Shown piece by piece: positions 44,218-52,849 of a DNA stretch of 64,000 nucleotides; position 1 is the first letter of the stretch, and each line of letters begins with the position of its first letter. The DNA is taken from NCBI GenBank assembly GCA_019359215.1, contig JAHHHS010000003.1, forward strand, positions 1-64,000, in the 5' to 3' direction. Position numbers and translations under genes: made by a program. The notes beneath the pieces were generated by a model. That model made no database searches and had not been told where the DNA came from. It saw nothing but the letters and a program-made list of their open reading frames with translations. This stretch comes from Nostoc indistinguendum CM1-VF10. GTDB taxonomy: Bacteria; Cyanobacteriota; Cyanobacteriia; Cyanobacteriales; Nostocaceae.

Positions 44218-44421
44218 TTATAAATATCCCAAGCTAGGAACTAGCTTAACTCTACCAGCATCCATCTCGGACATTAATAATTCCAGAGCTTCGTAGTCAA
44301 CGTCAGAAATGTAACCTAGTTCTGTTAGTTCTGAGTTGATTTCATTTTCTATCTCAGGAGTTAGTTTTTTAATGTCAAGAGCTTTTTCTACCAATTTCCG
44401 AATAGCGTACTGAGTTCTCAT
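44218..44421 (-). CDS. Small hypothetical protein
   Basis: A 67-residue, mostly helical acidic protein (IRKLVEKALDIKKLTPEIENEINSEL, DYEALELLMSEMDAGRVKLVPS). No domain recognised. A 34-bp perfect palindrome lies 71 bp upstream of its start, so it may be specifically regulated. Confidence 0.6.
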   Translation of the reverse strand: MRTQYAIRKLVEKALDIKKLTPEIENEINSELTELGYISDVDYEALELLMSEMDAGRVKLVPSLGYL

Positions 44422-44889
44422 ACGTAATAAACCAACTGTATATGATATTAATTATCCCAGATAAGCCTAAGTATAAAGAGTGTTCAAATCATAACTTACT
44501 AGTGATATATATCACTAGTAAGTTAGATAAATAGATAATTCGCTATGACTCTGCTGTAGGCCATCAGCAACGTTAAAGTGGGAGATTTAACTTACCGTTA
44601 AGACTTAGCTAAATTAGCTCTAGTTATGACTAAGCAAGTTTTCTTAGCATGGTTACTGATGATTTGGCTGCTCTAAATCTGTCTATGTTGATTGTTTTTG
44701 AACTGAGATAAAAAAAAAGTATATATAAACACACTTTAATCGGGAATTATGACAATCTTTAAACAGACATACTAAAGAAATAAAGATTCAGCAAAGAGAG
44801 CTAAGACATATGGTCGATGCAACAAAATAGAGTTTATGTTCAAATAATTCTTAGTTCGACGCTTCAATAATTCTCAATAGGATGTAACT
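44422..44889. other. 468-bp divergent intergenic region
   Basis: Between the 67-residue gene (minus) and the STAS gene (plus). Holds the palindrome at 44492-44525 and an otherwise AT-rich sequence. No gene or RNA recognised. Confidence 0.4.
44492..44525. promoter_or_regulatory. 34-bp perfect palindrome
   Basis: TAACTTACTAGTGATAT (44492-44508) followed immediately by its exact complement ATATCACTAGTAAGTTA (44509-44525), with no spacer. It could be an operator for a dimeric or tetrameric regulator, or a hairpin, in the divergent promoter region. Confidence 0.55.
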
Positions 44890-45219
44890 ATGCAAGCAGT
44901 GCTTAACTATCCCAAGATTGCAGTCATTCGCCCTCAAGGGTATTTGAATACTACAAACGCCTTGGAATTTGAACGAGATATGACCACAGCGTTGGCACAA
45001 AATGGTATTTCCATCTTGGTAGTAGACCTCGCAGCAGTAGAATCGTTAGACAGCGCGGGGTTGATGGCATTGTTATCTATACACAAGCTCGCTCTTAGTT
45101 TAGGAAGGGGTTTTCGACTTTGCGCTGTTGCTCCGTCAATTAGAATTATTTTTGAACTAACGCAACTCGATAGGGTGTTTGAAATATTGGATGGTGAAGT
45201 TGAGTTGGCTGCAACATAA
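44890..45219 (+). CDS. STAS-domain anti-sigma factor antagonist-like protein
   Basis: A 109-residue single STAS domain: IAVIRPQGYLNTTNALEFERDM, then LVVDLAAVESLDSAGLMALLSIHKLAL. The Ser in SLDSAGL matches the phosphorylated Ser of SpoIIAA-type antagonists. The fold ends with FELTQLDRVFEIL. STAS proteins switch partner proteins by phosphorylation. No partner kinase is adjacent. Confidence 0.88.
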   Translation: MQAVLNYPKIAVIRPQGYLNTTNALEFERDMTTALAQNGISILVVDLAAVESLDSAGLMALLSIHKLALSLGRGFRLCAVAPSIRIIFELTQLDRVFEILDGEVELAAT

Positions 45220-45361
45220 CTTTATGTAAAACAAAGCGGGTAGGAAGTGGACTTTATGTAAAGGAGTTATAAGTTGCAACGATAAACTCTGTTAGAAGAC
45301 CTAATTCAATGCTAAGGTTGGGTTTGATTAGCTGTAATTAAGGTAGCTAGAAGATAGCACA

Positions 45362-48052
45362 GTGGCTGTTGCAGTTGAAAAATTAATAACATCGGATATT
45401 TTAAAACCAGGACGTTACCTGGGTAATGAGCGTTTAGCAGTACATAAAGCTTGGGATACGGCAGCAATACGCTGGGTATTAACTTACCCAGAAGTATATG
45501 AAGTCGGTGCATCCAATTTAGGGCATATCATTCTCTATAACATCTTGAATGCCCAGCCACGTCAATTGTGCGATCGCGCCTACCTACCAGGGCAAGACCT
45601 GGCAACCAAACTACGCGAAACCAATACGCCATTGTTTGCGGTAGAGTCAAAGCGATCGCTCACAGAATTCGACATTTTAGGCTTTAGCCTCAGTTACGAA
45701 CTGGGTGCAACTAATATCCTAGAAATGTTGGATCTGGCGGGAATTCCCTTGACGTGGCGAGAACGGCAAAAAGCTAGCGTTGCAGGGGGAGAATTTACGA
45801 ATCTCCAGTCCCAGTTTCCATTAATTTTTGCTGGTGGGCAAACAGCAACATCTAATCCTGAACCTTATGCCAACTTCTTCGACTTCATCGCCCTTGGAGA
45901 TGGAGAGGAACTGCTGCCAGAAATTGGTTTGGTATTGGAAGAAGGAAAACAAGCAGGATTGAGTCGGGAAGATATATTACTGGATTTGGCACAAATACCA
46001 GGCGTATATGTTCCCCAGTTTTACGACATGGCAGAGGATGGCTCAGTCCATCCTTGTCGCCCAGACGTACCGAAACGAATTCTGCGACGGGTTGCAACTC
46101 CCATACCAGCATATTCCATTGGGCTAGTTCCCTATGTAGAAACGGTGCATGACCGTTTGACCATTGAAATTCGGCGTGGTTGTACTCGTGGCTGTCGCTT
46201 CTGTCAAGCAGGAATGCTAACTCGACCAGCACGGGATGTAGAACCCGATAAGGTTGTAGAAGCAATTGAACAGGGGATGCGGGCAACTGGTTACAATGAG
46301 TTTTCCCTATTATCTCTAAGTTGTTCTGATTATTTGTCCCTACCAGCAGTAGGGATGGAAATCAAAAATCGCTTAAAAAATGAAAACATTTCTCTGACTC
46401 TACCAAGCCAACGGGTAGACAGATTTGATGAGAATATTGCCAACATCCTTGGAGGTACGCGGCAAAGTGGACTGACTTTTGCTCCAGAAGCTGGAACTCA
46501 GCGGATGCGAGACATTGTGAATAAGGGTTTGACAAATGAAGAATTGTTGCGGGGGGTAAAAACGGCTTGGGAGCAAGGCTGGGATAAAATCAAGTTGTAT
46601 TTTATGATTGGCTTGCCGGGTGAGACGGATGCTGATGTTTTAGGCATTGCCGAAACAGTCAGCTGGCTACAGCGAGAATGTCGGGGCAAGGGTAGAAAAC
46701 CTCTAAACTTTAACCTAACGATTTCTAACTTTACGCCCAAGCCCCATACACCATTTCAATGGCACTCAGTTTCTACCACTGAATTTAAGCGTAAACAAAA
46801 CCTGTTGCGGCAAGAATTCCGTCGGATAAAGGGAGTGAAGGTAAATTTTACCGATGTTCGCATTTCGGCAATGGAAGATTTTGTGGGACGAGGCGATCGC
46901 AATTTGAGCAAAGTAGTCCGCCGCGCCTGGGAATTGGGTGCAGGTATGGATTCCTGGTATGAAAATTTAGATCAAGCTTTTAGTGCTTGGGGAGATGCGA
47001 TCGCCCAAGCCGATCTAGATTGGAAATACCGCCAAATAGAAAATGGCGAATGGAATTTGTTTCACGCACAAGCTCAGAATAGATCGGAAGACGCGGAAAA
47101 TGCCCAATTCCCAACTCCCCACTCTCCACTCTCCACTCTCCACTCCCTCGATACTCCCCTCCCTTGGGATCATATTGATACCGGGATTGATAAAAAGTGG
47201 CTCCAAGAAGACTTGCAACGCGCCTTAGAAGCTGCAATCGTACCCGACTGCTCTTTTGAAGGTTGTTCTCACTGTGGCGTATGTGGAACAGACTTTGGAC
47301 ATAACGTCGTCATTGAACCACCTGCTATCCCGACATTCACTGGCGAGTTTGTTCCCAACACAACTAAGGCGCAAAGACTGCGAGTTTGGTTTGGCAAACA
47401 GGGTAATATGGCTTTAGTAAGCCACCTAGATTTAATCCGTCTGTTTGACCGAGTTGTGCGACGAGCAAGCTTACCAATAGCTTTCACTGGCGGGTTTCAT
47501 CCAATGCCGCGGATTTCTCTAGCAACTGCTTTGGCTCTAGGGGCTACTAGTAGTGGTGAAATTGCGGATTTTGAGTTAACTATGCCAGTGTCGGTCGATA
47601 TTATTCGAGAAAAGTTAGTTAGGGAAATGCCCACAGACATACCCATATATAATGTGGAGCAGATAGATTTAAAAACTCCGGCAGCTACTCAACTCCTAGA
47701 AACCGCAGAATATTTAATTACCGTAGCAGCACTCGAAGAAACAATACCCATACAACAATGGCAAGAATGGATTGATACCATCAAAGCAAAAGATGAGATT
47801 TGGTACGAGCATACAACAAAGTCAGGCAAGAGCCAGTTAATAAATCTGCGCGATCGCTTATTTGAACTGGAATTAGTAGAAACCCCCAAAAGCATTGCAG
47901 AATCTATATCTGTTATCCGTTATGTAGGTAGCTATCGCCAAGATGGTTTTCTATTGCGTCCTGAACAAATCCTGTTTATGCTAGGGATAGTGGCTAATGT
48001 AGAATTTCAACTCCTGCACATCCACCGCAATCGGCTAATTTTAGGGGTATAA
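45362..48052 (+). CDS. B12-binding radical SAM protein (TIGR03960 type) fused to a TIGR03936/DUF2344 domain
   Basis: An 896-residue protein. The N-terminal part (1-560) has a B12-binding-like fold followed by radical SAM motif CTRGCRFCQ (C-x3-C-x2-C) after LTIEIRRG. The C-terminal 230 residues match DUF2344/TIGR03936 (RLRVWFGKQGNMALVSHLDLIRLFDRVVRRA, GGFHPMPRISLATALALG). Between them, residues about 580-600 come from an inserted CCACTCT heptamer repeat. The start is GTG with weak ribosome binding. In many bacteria these two proteins are separate and lie upstream of rne/rng. Here rne follows, so a link to RNA metabolism is plausible. The substrate is unknown. Confidence 0.87.
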   Translation: MAVAVEKLITSDILKPGRYLGNERLAVHKAWDTAAIRWVLTYPEVYEVGASNLGHIILYNILNAQPRQLCDRAYLPGQDLATKLRETNTPLFAVESKRSLTEFDILGFSLSYELGATNILEMLDLAGIPLTWRERQKASVAGGEFTNLQSQFPLIFAGGQTATSNPEPYANFFDFIALGDGEELLPEIGLVLEEGKQAGLSREDILLDLAQIPGVYVPQFYDMAEDGSVHPCRPDVPKRILRRVATPIPAYSIGLVPYVETVHDRLTIEIRRGCTRGCRFCQAGMLTRPARDVEPDKVVEAIEQGMRATGYNEFSLLSLSCSDYLSLPAVGMEIKNRLKNENISLTLPSQRVDRFDENIANILGGTRQSGLTFAPEAGTQRMRDIVNKGLTNEELLRGVKTAWEQGWDKIKLYFMIGLPGETDADVLGIAETVSWLQRECRGKGRKPLNFNLTISNFTPKPHTPFQWHSVSTTEFKRKQNLLRQEFRRIKGVKVNFTDVRISAMEDFVGRGDRNLSKVVRRAWELGAGMDSWYENLDQAFSAWGDAIAQADLDWKYRQIENGEWNLFHAQAQNRSEDAENAQFPTPHSPLSTLHSLDTPLPWDHIDTGIDKKWLQEDLQRALEAAIVPDCSFEGCSHCGVCGTDFGHNVVIEPPAIPTFTGEFVPNTTKAQRLRVWFGKQGNMALVSHLDLIRLFDRVVRRASLPIAFTGGFHPMPRISLATALALGATSSGEIADFELTMPVSVDIIREKLVREMPTDIPIYNVEQIDLKTPAATQLLETAEYLITVAALEETIPIQQWQEWIDTIKAKDEIWYEHTTKSGKSQLINLRDRLFELELVETPKSIAESISVIRYVGSYRQDGFLLRPEQILFMLGIVANVEFQLLHIHRNRLILGV
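47117..47146 (+). repeat. Heptamer repeat (CTCCACT)n inside a coding region
   Basis: Four near-perfect CTCCACT units within the radical SAM gene, coding for a TPHSPLSTLHSL linker. The complement of such sequence is common between genes in Nostoc. Confidence 0.7.
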
Positions 48053-48899
48053 TCCCTGTAGGGCAGCTTGCTAGTAGCTGTCCTAAATTGGCATACGTCG
48101 GAATTGATTTTTAGCAAGGTTGCGTTAGAATGGGGTGAAGAGAAATTTTCTGACGCTGCATTGAATTAGCTGGTTCACTACCCTGGTGTTCAGGGGGCGA
48201 AAGCAAAGATATTAGAGTGCAACTTCTAGGATTTTATCCCAGACAAACTGAGGCAGATTAAAGAACACACTCTCTCTATAGCTACCTTGTGAATCAGTAA
48301 TTAACAGCAAGCTCGGTTAGCTTCTCTAAATCCATGCTTTTTAAACAACTGCTGAATGTTCAATCCACAGGAGTGCCCAAGAGCTAGTGAGCTACTTTTC
48401 TAGAGTTGTTCGCCCTTGGCGTTCCCGTAGGGTAAACAACTGTCATCGGTTAGGCCGAATTTGCAGACGTTCACATACGCGCAAAGCGCGGCTTAAAGTA
48501 GGGTAGCAGCTGGCGTTGCTGAGTATAGCCCTAAGGATAAATCCGGGGAATGGAAAATAGAAATAGTTTCTTTTTCTTAACGACATCAGTAGGACACTCT
48601 CAAATGAAGCTTCCTGAGTTAAAAACTCACTCAGGATTCAGAACTTTCAACTCAGAACTCTCTTTATTGAGGGTATTGCATGATAAATCAACCACGGACG
48701 GTTGATTTAATTGCTTAAACATACAGCTGTTCTGAAATAATCCGCCGTAAAAATGCTCTTAAGAGCGCCAATAGCTATTTAATTTAGAAGCTCAGGTTTG
48801 CGATTTTTATTATCAGTAGCGCCTTTTGAGGGTTGCAGGGGCAACAAAGGTATAACAAACCTCCAAACCTATTGGTGCTGCCAATTTTGAGGAAATTGA
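48053..48899 (+). promoter_or_regulatory. Long structured leader of rne
   Basis: 847 bp with no gene. It carries several hairpins: GTTGTT...AACAAC around GTTCCCGTAGGG (about 48405-48441), TCCTGAG/CTCAGGA (48612-48636), AAATCAACC/GGTTGATTT (48685-48708) and GCTCTTAAGAGC (48755-48766). The leader of RNase E mRNA is known to mediate feedback control in several bacteria, so a similar autoregulatory 5'UTR is likely here. Confidence 0.55.
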
Positions 48900-51029
48900 A
48901 TGCCAAAACAAATTATCATCGCGGAGCAGCACCAAATTGCTGCTGTCTTTTCTGAAGATCAAATACAAGAACTAGTTGTTGCTACAGGTCATCACCAAAT
49001 AGGTGATATCTACTTAGGAGTAGTAGAAAACGTATTGCCTGGGATAGATGCGGCTTTTGTCAATATTGGCGACCCAGAGCGCAACGGTTTTATTCACGTC
49101 ACCGACTTGGGACCATTGAAGCTAAAGCGTACCGCAGCAGCAATTACAGAATTACTAACACCACAACAGAAAGTTTTGGTGCAAGTAATGAAAGAGCCAA
49201 CGGGGACAAAAGGGCCCAGGCTCACGGGTAATATTACTTTGCCCGGACGTTATGTAGTATTGATGCCCTATGGTAGAGGCGTAAATTTATCCCGACGAAT
49301 TAAAAGTGAAAGTGAGCGCAACCGCTTGCGGGCACTGGCAATTTTGGTAAAACCGGCGGGAATGGGTTTGCTTGTGCGTACAGAAGCTGAAGGCAAACCC
49401 GAAGAAGCGATTATGGAAGATTTGGAATTGCTGCAAAAGCAATGGGAGGTCATCCAGCAGGAAGCGCATTCCAGTCGTGCTCCAGCACTACTCAACCGTG
49501 ATGATGACTTCATTCAGCGCGTATTGCGGGATATGTACGGCGCGGATGTCAACCGGATTGTCGTTGATTCCAGTACTGGTTTGAAGCGCGTGAAGCAGTA
49601 CTTACAGAACTGGAGTGGAGGTCAAACACCGCAAGGATTGTTAATTGACCATCATCGCGATCGCTCTCCAATTCTAGAGTACTTCCGCATCAGTGCTGCG
49701 ATCCGAGAAGCCCTCAAACCAAGAGTAGACCTACCTTCGGGAGGTTACATTATCATCGAGCCGACAGAGGCATTAACCGTAATTGATGTTAACTCAGGTT
49801 CTTTCACGCGATCGGCAACAGCTAGAGAAACAGTTTTGTGGACAAACTGTGAAGCTGCAACAGAAATTGCTCGCCAGTTGCGTCTGCGGAATATTGCCGG
49901 AGTGATCGTTGTTGATTTTATTGATATGGAATCACGACGTGACCAACTACAAGTTCTCGAACACTTTAATAAAGCACTCAAAGCAGACAAAGCTCGTCCG
50001 CAGATTGCCCAATTAACCGAACTGGGTTTAGTAGAACTGACTCGCAAACGTCAGGGTCAAAACATTTACGAATTATTTGGTGAAACTTGTCCCACCTGTG
50101 GCGGTTTAGGACATACCGTGCGTCTGCCTGGAGAAATCGAAAACCGATTACCAATACCAGCAGAAACACCAGAGCGTGAGCGTGAGCGTTTTGTATCCTT
50201 GCCTCACCGAGAACCACGTCAGCCGGCTGCCCGCATCCCAGAACCACGAGAAACCTATGATGGATTTGGGGAAACATTTGACGGCGACTCAGAATTGAGC
50301 AATTTAAATCTGATCAATCATCCTAGTTATCAAGACCTTAATGATAATAAGCGTCGTACCCGTACTCGCCGCAGTCGAATTGGCATCAATGGGTTAAACG
50401 GGAAAGATGAAGCTCGGGTTGTAGCCAATCCACTGCCTTTTGTCAATGAGCCAGACTTAGACCTTGATGTTGAACCAGAACTTGGAGTTGCACCAGAGTT
50501 CCCCTCGCCCACCCTTGGTAAACCAGGTTGGAGTGAGAGAGTAGAACGCACTGTAGAGCGTACTAAAATTATCAAGGCAGAGCCAGTCAAACCAGTGGTA
50601 GAACCACCGGAGATTAGGACTGTAGAAATGAGCCTTCAAGAACAGGATATGTTTGCTTTGATGGGAATATCTCCCTTAGTGAAGTTAGACCAAGAGGTTA
50701 AAAACACCAAGTCTGTGATTATCAACGTGATTCAGCCTGGTCAAATGCCAACGGCTCCAACTGAATCAACCTTAGAATCAACTATTGCCCAAAAAGTAAC
50801 ACCAGAAGTAATTGCAACCAAAGCACCAATCCCAAAAGTTATTGAGCCAGAACAAAAATCTTTGATAGAAGAGGCAACTGAACCATCTGAGTTGACTGCT
50901 AGCCCAACGGATAGCTTGCCTACAAAAGCTTCCACCGCCAACGCGATCGCAGATGAAAATGATGCCAACAGCGCCGCCACTGCTAGCCGTCGCCGCCGCC
51001 GTCGTTCCTCAGCGATCGAGGATAATTAA
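48900..51029 (+). CDS. rne: Ribonuclease E/G
   Basis: The main endoribonuclease for mRNA decay and rRNA/tRNA maturation. The 709-residue protein has an S1 RNA-binding domain (about 35-120), the 5'-sensor and RNase H-like regions, the DNase I-like catalytic part with VIDVNSGSF and VVDFIDM (metal-binding Asp residues), and the Zn-link CPTCGG. The remaining 300 residues are an unfolded, Glu/Pro-rich tail that ends in an Arg cluster (RRRRRRS), a typical cyanobacterial C-terminus thought to bind PNPase or RNA. The ATG is preceded by GAGGA with a 6-nt gap. rnhB follows 8 nt after its stop. Confidence 0.95.
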   Translation: MPKQIIIAEQHQIAAVFSEDQIQELVVATGHHQIGDIYLGVVENVLPGIDAAFVNIGDPERNGFIHVTDLGPLKLKRTAAAITELLTPQQKVLVQVMKEPTGTKGPRLTGNITLPGRYVVLMPYGRGVNLSRRIKSESERNRLRALAILVKPAGMGLLVRTEAEGKPEEAIMEDLELLQKQWEVIQQEAHSSRAPALLNRDDDFIQRVLRDMYGADVNRIVVDSSTGLKRVKQYLQNWSGGQTPQGLLIDHHRDRSPILEYFRISAAIREALKPRVDLPSGGYIIIEPTEALTVIDVNSGSFTRSATARETVLWTNCEAATEIARQLRLRNIAGVIVVDFIDMESRRDQLQVLEHFNKALKADKARPQIAQLTELGLVELTRKRQGQNIYELFGETCPTCGGLGHTVRLPGEIENRLPIPAETPERERERFVSLPHREPRQPAARIPEPRETYDGFGETFDGDSELSNLNLINHPSYQDLNDNKRRTRTRRSRIGINGLNGKDEARVVANPLPFVNEPDLDLDVEPELGVAPEFPSPTLGKPGWSERVERTVERTKIIKAEPVKPVVEPPEIRTVEMSLQEQDMFALMGISPLVKLDQEVKNTKSVIINVIQPGQMPTAPTESTLESTIAQKVTPEVIATKAPIPKVIEPEQKSLIEEATEPSELTASPTDSLPTKASTANAIADENDANSAATASRRRRRRSSAIEDN

Positions 51030-51037
51030 TTTGCCTT

Positions 51038-51694
51038 ATGGTAGAAACGTCACCAACGCCTTTGGAACAATCCAATTGGCTGGAGTTTTCTACCTTGTCA
51101 GGGATTCCAGGATTGGTTGCAGGTGTGGATGAAGTAGGGCGAGGCGCTCTATTTGGCCCTGTGGTGGCGGCAGCAGTGATCCTACCAGATCATGCTTTGC
51201 CAATACTGATGGCAGCTAAAATTAAAGACAGTAAAAAGTTATCTAGTTCTCGCAGAACTCAGCTAGCGCAGCAAATTTGTGGGCTGGCTATAGACTGGAA
51301 AATTGGGTTTGCTTCTACCGCCGAAATTGACAAGATAAATATTTTGCAAGCGACACTATTAGCAATGAAGCGGGCTGTACTGAAGTTAAAGGTACAGCCT
51401 GCAATTTGCTTGGTTGATGGCAATCAGTCAATCAAAGACTTGTTATTGCCACAACAAACAATAGTTAAGGGGGACGAGCGATCGCTTGCTATTGCCTCTG
51501 CTAGTATTGTTGCCAAGGTTTGGCGTGACGAACTGGTAATGCGTCTAGCATTAAAATACCCTATGTACAACCTGGAGCGTAACAAGGGTTATGGTAGCCA
51601 ACGGCATTTGCTGGCTTTGCAACAATACGGGCCTTCGCCCTTACATCGTCAGTCTTTTCGTCCTTGCCAAATCAAAATACCGAACGCTGAGTAA
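51038..51694 (+). CDS. rnhB: Ribonuclease HII
   Basis: RNase HII cleaves RNA of RNA/DNA hybrids and excises single misincorporated ribonucleotides. The 218-residue enzyme has the GVDEVGRGALFGP active-site motif (Asp-Glu near residue 31), AIDWKIGF, LVDGNQ and ASASIVAKVWRD. It is 8 nt behind rne, so the two form a transcription unit, both acting on RNA. The last codons and stop lie in a hairpin shared with the convergent gene. Confidence 0.96.
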   Translation: MVETSPTPLEQSNWLEFSTLSGIPGLVAGVDEVGRGALFGPVVAAAVILPDHALPILMAAKIKDSKKLSSSRRTQLAQQICGLAIDWKIGFASTAEIDKINILQATLLAMKRAVLKLKVQPAICLVDGNQSIKDLLLPQQTIVKGDERSLAIASASIVAKVWRDELVMRLALKYPMYNLERNKGYGSQRHLLALQQYGPSPLHRQSFRPCQIKIPNAE

Positions 51695-51715
51695 TTATTT
51701 AATTACTCAGCGTTC
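51682..51715. terminator. Perfect hairpin spanning the stop codons of rnhB and the DUF1997 gene
   Basis: GAACGCTGAGTAATTA (51682-51697), TT, TAATTACTCAGCGTTC (51700-51715), a 16-bp perfect stem. It covers both stop codons, so both convergent genes end in the same three residues (NAE). It probably acts as a bidirectional terminator, although no T-run is seen. Confidence 0.65.
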
Positions 51716-52290
51716 AGGATTGGCAATTCAGTACTGTCATTGTCAAATCCTCTATCTTTCGTTTGTGATATCACCCAGTAGCGATAGTCCGCCAAAAGTT
51801 GATTTAATAAGCGTTGCTTGACCGACAACAGCACGCTTTTGAGCAAACCATTGCCAGTAGCTTCTAAAATCGGCTTAGGAGTGAAGGAAAATGGTGGTGG
51901 TAAATCCACCAACACTTCTAAATCAGCTTTTCCTTGCAGGCGAGTGCCAGTACTTGACTCTTTAGGAGACAAATGCCCTTTTAAATTGAGGGCAAAGCGC
52001 TGGTTAATATACTCGAAACCCAGTATTTCACAGCCGAGCGATCGCAAATTAATTATTCCATTTGATTCTGCCCAAACTCTCATGTCTACAGTAGGTTGAA
52101 TACTCAATGACATAAAAGTTAACGGACGCATTTTCAAGCGAAATACTTCTTCAGAAAGCTGCTCAATTCGACTGTTGTCAGCCAAAGCCTTAACCAGACG
52201 TTGAGGCTGGCGTAAGTAGTGCTGAATGGGAATAGGCTGCTCTGGAACAGCGATTTCAACCGATTGGGAGGCAGTAAACCGGGTAGCCAT
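51703..52290 (-). CDS. DUF1997 family protein
   Basis: A 195-residue cyanobacterial/plant protein. The DUF1997 core is visible: LRQPQRLVKALADNSRIEQLSEEVFRLKMRPL, the VWAE and LGCEILGFEYINQRFALNLKG strands, and the C-terminal VLLSVKQRLLNQLLADYRYW helix. The layout suggests a lipid-binding START-like fold (inference). Convergent with rnhB. Confidence 0.83.
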   Translation of the reverse strand: MATRFTASQSVEIAVPEQPIPIQHYLRQPQRLVKALADNSRIEQLSEEVFRLKMRPLTFMSLSIQPTVDMRVWAESNGIINLRSLGCEILGFEYINQRFALNLKGHLSPKESSTGTRLQGKADLEVLVDLPPPFSFTPKPILEATGNGLLKSVLLSVKQRLLNQLLADYRYWVISQTKDRGFDNDSTELPILNAE

Positions 52291-52849
52291 GAGCGAATAA
52301 AAATATCTGTTTCTTAATTTTAATATTTTTTAATAAATTAAATCTGATTATTGGAAAGTACAAAATTTATTAGACATAGAAATGATTGTTGCTTATCAGC
52401 TATACATCTCTAGCAAAAAGTTGGTACGCTGATCACTATCTTTAGTTCAATAAATATAAATTAGAATTTAAGCCTTGACACAAAATTCAGAGTATGCCTT
52501 AGTGCTAAGTCAGAAACCAATATGATTGCTCTTAAATTTCTTAAAGGAATTTAGCAACAAAACTGCCAGGAAATCTATTTGCTAGAAAGTTGATTTCCAT
52601 AACTTGTTTTCCTCGATATATATTTCGGTTTATTGGTTTAGTGCGTAAATTTTAGAAATAACAGTGTTTAGTAAGAGTAGATGTTGGATATATAGCAATT
52701 CTAAATGAGTAATGAACATCTCCCATTCCTCTCTCTGCGCCTCTGCGGTTAATTTATTTTTACAAATAATTTAGAACTGCTATATTTGCCAAATCTAAAA
52801 TATCGTAATCTCTATTTACGCATTAAATTTGCAACTCAAGGCTAAAAGG
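52291..52849. other. 559-bp divergent intergenic region
   Basis: AT-rich region between the DUF1997 gene and pheA. It includes a MITE-like inverted-repeat element at 52690-52785; no gene recognised. Confidence 0.4.
52690..52785. repeat. MITE-like element with 17-bp inverted ends
   Basis: ATATAGCAATTCTAAAT (52690-52706) is inverted with one mismatch at ATTTAGAACTGCTATAT (52769-52785). Between them is CTCTCTCTGCGCCTCTGCGGTT, shared with the repeat at 39030-39060. No coding capacity. Confidence 0.65.
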
